Shown here one piece after another: positions 59,440 to 64,000 of a stretch of DNA of 64,000 nt. The stretch spans positions 62,001 to 126,000 of the forward strand of contig NC_052476.1 in assembly GCF_009730915.1 (NCBI RefSeq), in the 5' to 3' direction. The notes beneath the pieces are model-generated. The model was given only the letters and a program-made list of their open reading frames with translations. It was not told where the DNA came from and did not search any database. Made by a program: the position numbers and the translations under genes. How positions within the stretch are numbered: the stretch's first letter is position 1; the number at the start of each line of letters is the position of its first letter. This DNA comes from Dioscorea cayenensis subsp. rotundata (taxonomy: Eukaryota > Streptophyta > Magnoliopsida > Dioscoreales > Dioscoreaceae).

Positions 59440-62400
59440 ATATATAACAATATATTTTATATTTTTTAAAATGTTTAATGTTGATGCGATATACACAATA
59501 TGTGATCAAAGATTTTGTAATTATAATTTTCACTGCATCCTTTGGAAATTGTTAAATCTTAACTGCAAAATTTTATGCTTACCTTCAATAAATTTTTAGT
59601 TTTATAATGACTTTTGCAATTTATATATTTTATAAGGTTATATATAAAAAATATTTATTGTAAAAATTGATTCTTTTTCCTTATTATAACCTTTAAAAAT
59701 TGTCAAGTCTTAATTGCAAAAAGTTTAGAGTTTTTCCATATTAGATAGCCTTTGAAAATCGTCAACTCTCACTTGAAAAGGATTGACTTGAAAAACAATA
59801 TGTGAACCTTTAAAATTTTTTATTTTTATCCTCCAAAATAGAGAATTTTGCAAGTTATCTTTTTTCCATGGTTATATATGAAAAATGCCTATTTTAAAAA
59901 TTAGACTTTTTTTTTCTTTTATTATAGGTTTGAAAATCGTCCAATCTTAAGTACAAAATTAAATTTGATCCAGTATAAATTTTTATTTTTATTCTCCAAA
60001 ATAAAAGACTTTTTAGTTTATAATTGCATATGATCAATTATAAAAGGTGTCCATTTTTAAAAATTAGAGTTTTCCCTTGAAATTATTAAATCTTAATCGC
60101 AAAATTAAATTTGACCAGTATAAATTTTTATTTTTATTCTCAAAAATAATTTTTTTTTTGTAATTTATATTTTTACCGAAAATGTGCCCATTTTAAAATT
60201 TGGAGTTTTCCCTTACTATGCCTTTGAAAATTATCAAATCTTAATTGCAAAAATTAAATTTGGTCCCCAATAAATTTTTATTTTTATTGTTCAATATAAA
60301 AGACTTTTCTTATTTATATTTTTACAGGGTCACATATGAAAAGTGTCCATTTTTAAAATTGTAGTTTTTCACTTCCTATAGCCTTTCAAAATTATCAAAT
60401 CTTAATTGTAAAATTAAATTATATCACCAATAAATTTTTATTTTTATTCTCCAAAAGAAAAGACTTTTTTAATTTATATTTCTTACAGAGTCACATACGA
60501 AACGTGTTCATTTTAAAAAATTGGAGTATTTCCCATACTATAGCCTTTGAAAATCATCAAATCTTAATTGCAAAATTAAATTTGATCCGTATAAATTTTT
60601 ATTTTTATTCTCCAAAATTAAAGACTTTTTAGCTTATAATTGCATATGATCAATTATGAAAAGTGTCCATTTTAAAAATTAGAGTTTTCCCATTACTATA
60701 GTCTTTGAAAATTGTCAAATCTTAATCGCAAAATTAAATTTGATGCGTATATATTTTTATTTTATTCTTGAAAATAAAAGAATTTTGTAATTTATATTTT
60801 TACATGGTCACATACGAAAAATTGCCCATTTTAAAAATTGGAGTTTTCCCATAGTCTTTGAAAATTATCAAATCTTAATTGCAAAATTAAATTTGATCCC
60901 AATAAATTTTTATTTTTAATTTCCAATATAAAAGACTTTTCTCTTTTATGTTTTTACAGGGTCACATACAAAAAGTGTCCATTTTAAAAATTGGTGTTTT
61001 TCACTTACTGTAGTCTTTCAAAATTATCAAATCTTAATTGTAAAATTAACTAGACAACCAATAAATTTTTATTTTTATTCTCCAAAAGAAAAGACTTTTG
61101 TAATTTATTTTTTTACAAAGTCACATACGAAAAGTGTATATTTTAAAAAATTTAAGCATTTTCCTTACTATAGCCTTTGAAAATCATCAAATCTTAATTG
61201 CAAAATTAAATTTGATCATGTATAAATTTTTATTTTTATTCTCCAAAATAAAAGACATTTTAGCTTATAATTGCATGTGATTAATTATGAAAAGTGTCCA
61301 TTTTAAAAATTAGAGTTTTTCCCCTATTATAGTCTTTGAAAATTGTCAAATCTTAATTGCAAAATTAAATTTGATCCCGTATAAATTTTTATTTTTATTC
61401 TAGAAAATAAAAGAATTTTGTAATTTATATTTTTTACATGGTCACATATGAAAACATGTCCATTTTAAAAATTGTTGTTTTCCCATACTATGCCTTTAAA
61501 AATTATCAAATCTTAATTGCAAAATTAAATTTGATCCCCGATAAATTTTTATTTTTATTGTCCAATATAAAAGATTTTTCTTATTTATATTTTCATAGGG
61601 TCACATATGAAAAGTGTCCATTTTAAAAATTAGACTTTTTCACTTACTATAGCCTTTAAAAATTATCAAATCTTAATTGTAAAATTAAATTAGACCACCA
61701 ATAAATCTTTATTTTTATTTTCCAAAAGAAAAGACTTTTGTAATTTATATTTTTACAAAGTCACATAGGAAAAGTGTCCATTTTAAAAAATTGGAGTATT
61801 TCCCATACTATAGTCTTTGAAAATCATCAAATCTTAATTGGAAAATTAAATTTGATCTTGTATAAATTTTTATTTTTGTTCTCCAAAATAAAAGACTTTT
61901 TGGCTTATAAATGCATATGATCAATTATGAAAAGTGTCCATTTTAAAAATTAGACTTTTTCTTTTACTATAGTCTTTGAAAATTGTCAAATCTTAATCGC
62001 AACATTAAATTTGATGCCGTATAAATTTTAATCTTTATAGTCTTTGAAAAAATAAAAGAATTTTGTAATTTGTAATTTAATGGTCACATATGAAAAAGTG
62101 AACATTTTAAAAATTGGAGTTTTAAAATAATTTGTAATCTTATACTATAGTCTTTGAAAAAATAAAAGAATTTTATAATTTGTAATTTAATGGTCACATA
62201 CGAAAAAGTGTTCATTTTAAAAAATTGGAGTTTTCCCTTACTATAGATTTTGAAAATCATCAAATCTTAATTGCAAAATAAAATTTGATCATGTACAAAT
62301 TTTAATTTTATTCTCCAAAATAAAAGACTTTTTAGCTTATAATTGTAATTGATCCCGTATAATTTTTTATTTTTGTTAGTTCCGCCGGTGTGGTTTGTGG

Positions 62401-64000
62401 GTTTTAGGGAACACTCAAGCACTCATAGAAATCTCACAAAAACCAACAAAGAAAGAGACACACGACATTGGTAACCCAGTTCAGCGTCACCTCGCCTACG
62501 TCTGGGGGGTCAAGCCCAGAGATAAACAATCCACTAAAAGAGGTAAAAATAGATGAGACACTTGTCACTCACACTCTCAACAATAAAGATCACTACTCTC
62601 TCTAGATTGTCTGGTGCTCACACACTCTCCTCCAAGAGTCACCCAAGAGTCACACTTACAATCTATGAGCAAGGTAGCTTATATAGACGCCTCAACGTCG
62701 CAAATATAGAACATACCTCTTTTAGAATCTCATGACTACTAATTTAAAAACCTTTCCGAAATTAGTGCATTTGCAACTCCTGTTGTAACATAAGTTTGCT
62801 AACATGGCCACTGACTCGCGACTTGGTCGAGTTTTGGTTATGTTGCGGACGACCTCAAGACCCATCAACCTCCCGGTCATGCTTAGTCTGAGTCGATGCA
62901 GCCAAATCTCCCGATCCCGACTACCGGCAACTAGCCTACCTCCTCAGTTCCTCATCACGCAGTCTCCTCGCAAGGGACGCACGTCCTTGTGCATCTTTCA
63001 TGAAACTTGCCAAACTTAGTCTTCAATCTTCCAAGTTTGGTCTTCAAAGATTCTCCAAACTTGATCTTCAATTCACCCAAGTTTGGTCCTCAAATCTTGC
63101 CAATAATAGATCTTCAATCAATCAATTCAATCATCAAGGATCATATCTCCTTCATTCATACCATGAATAGATATTTCTTCAATTAAGCTCCACCATATTT
63201 AGTCTTCAATCAAATCACCTAAATATGGTCTTGATATGATCTTGTCTTCATGTTTTCAAGAATAATTCCACCAAGATCTTCAAGATAATATCCTCCATGT
63301 TATAGAGTTACTAAAAATAATTCCACCAAGATCTCCAAGATGTTTAGCCTTGCAAGCTAAGTCTCCATGCCATGTCACCATACTTTCCATGTCATCAATT
63401 ATGCTTTGTCACCTTAGTTGCCACGTCACTTGGTCTAGGTGTCAAATCATGCCAATAAATAGTGCGGTTGCACTAACAATTTTTATTCTCAAATTTGATC
63501 CCGTATAATTGCAAAACTACATTTGATCCAAAATAAAAGAATTTTTATTTTATAATTGCATATGATCAATTATGAAAAGTGACCATTTTCAAAATTAGAC
63601 CTTTTCTCTTGCTATAGTCTTTGAAAATTGTCAAATTTTAATCGTAAAATCAAATTTGATCCCGTATAAATTTTTATTTTTATTCTCAAAAATAAAAGAA
63701 TTTTCTAATTTTTATTTTTATTCTCCAAAATAAAAGACTTTTTAGCTTACAATTGCATATGATCATTTCTGAAAATTGACCATTTTAAAAATTAGAATTT
63801 TTCCCTTACTATAGTCTTTGCAAAATGTCAAATTCTAATTGCAAAATCAAATTTGATCCTGTATATATTTTTATTTTATTCTCAAAAATAAAAGAATTTT
63901 GTAATTTAAATTTTTACATGGTCACATATGAAAACTGTCCATTTTAAAAAATTAGAGTATTTACTATTTACCATACTATAGCCTTTGAAAATCATCAAAT
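59440..64000. repeat. AT-rich satellite, ~160-bp monomers in four-monomer higher-order units
   Basis: The array continues past the window edge. Each monomer carries phrases such as TTTGAAAATCATCAAATCTT, TTGCAAAATTAAATTTGATC, ATAAATTTTTATTTTTATTC and GTGTCCATTTTAAAAATT. The last phrase recurs about every 155-162 bases between 60049 and 62208. Four monomer kinds can be told apart by the sequence before that phrase and repeat in fixed order (see findings). The left edge (59440-59900) is degenerate. A solo LTR interrupts the array at 62374-63478, after which monomers resume. It is non-coding. Confidence 0.92.
62374..63478. mobile_element. solo LTR inside the satellite array
   Basis: It starts TGTTAGTTCC and ends GCACTAACA. 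The exact 5-bp target duplication ATTTT lies at 62369-62373 and 63479-63483. No internal retrotransposon region is present. Shared blocks (GGTAACCCAGTT, CTGGGGGG, CAATCCACTAAAAGAGGT) link it to the LTR-like repeat at 4420-5878, so the two are members of one family or of close families. Confidence 0.85.

Noticed and set aside
1..64000. CRISPR arrays, bacterial operons, riboswitches or phage genes
   Set aside because: The DNA is plant nuclear; the only regular repeats are satellite monomers, microsatellites and transposon termini.

Overview
The window is nuclear DNA of a flowering plant. It holds intron-rich genes (SABATH methyltransferase, pectin methylesterases, the Golgi tether subunit COG3), AT-rich spacers with (TA)n runs, many nested plant transposons, and one 1000-base assembly gap. 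A monocot is plausible from the look of COG3 and the captured cyclin, but that is only a guess. No bacterial, organellar or viral features were seen.

Layout: (1) 1-860 is the 3' end of a LINE. (2) 2.8-4.3 kb is an intact four-exon SABATH methyltransferase gene with a 403-bp Mutator-type MITE (target duplication flanked) just upstream. (3) 6.7-25.6 kb is a second SABATH copy blown apart into a 19-kb pseudogene. Its exons can still be found in order, separated by an LTR-like insert, a Copia element (exact 5-bp target duplication) whose 5' LTR was split by a 7.0-kb MuDR-like element, a 1.27-kb foldback Mutator-type element (exact 9-bp duplication) itself split by a LINE (14-bp duplication), a Stowaway MITE, a 3.2-kb RT-less LINE carrying a captured cyclin fragment and split by a hAT MITE (8-bp duplication), and a hAT-like element sitting on the exon 4 splice acceptor. 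(4) 25.6-32.5 kb is repeats: a segmental duplication, a Harbinger-like element, a LINE split by a hAT relic with a readable C-terminal dimerisation domain, and a broken Ty3/gypsy 3' pol. (5) 32,549-33,548 is the gap. (6) 34.5-45.9 kb is a same-strand cluster of three pectin methylesterase genes, with a LINE between the first two. (7) 47.0-54.4 kb, minus strand, is a complete 25-exon COG3 gene. (8) 56.2-57.2 kb is a gene of the plant At1g01500-like family, with a damaged second exon. (9) 57.5-59.4 kb is another RT-less LINE. (10) 59.4 kb to the end is an AT-rich satellite with ~160-bp monomers in a four-monomer higher-order repeat, interrupted by a solo LTR.

The host genes are not one pathway. 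The pectin methylesterases act on cell-wall homogalacturonan, and COG3 serves Golgi trafficking, through which such wall enzymes would pass. The SABATH enzyme methylates small carboxylic acids such as hormones or volatiles. COG3 and the first SABATH copy keep perfect reading frames. All three pectin methylesterases and the At1g01500-like gene each carry one or two single-base frame breaks without other decay, so recent pseudogenisation and assembly errors both need considering.

The strongest hunting leads are the satellite higher-order repeat, the cyclin fragment captured inside a LINE reading frame, a 13-base hairpin shared by nearly all LINE 3' ends here, and the fully decipherable insertion history of the exploded SABATH copy.
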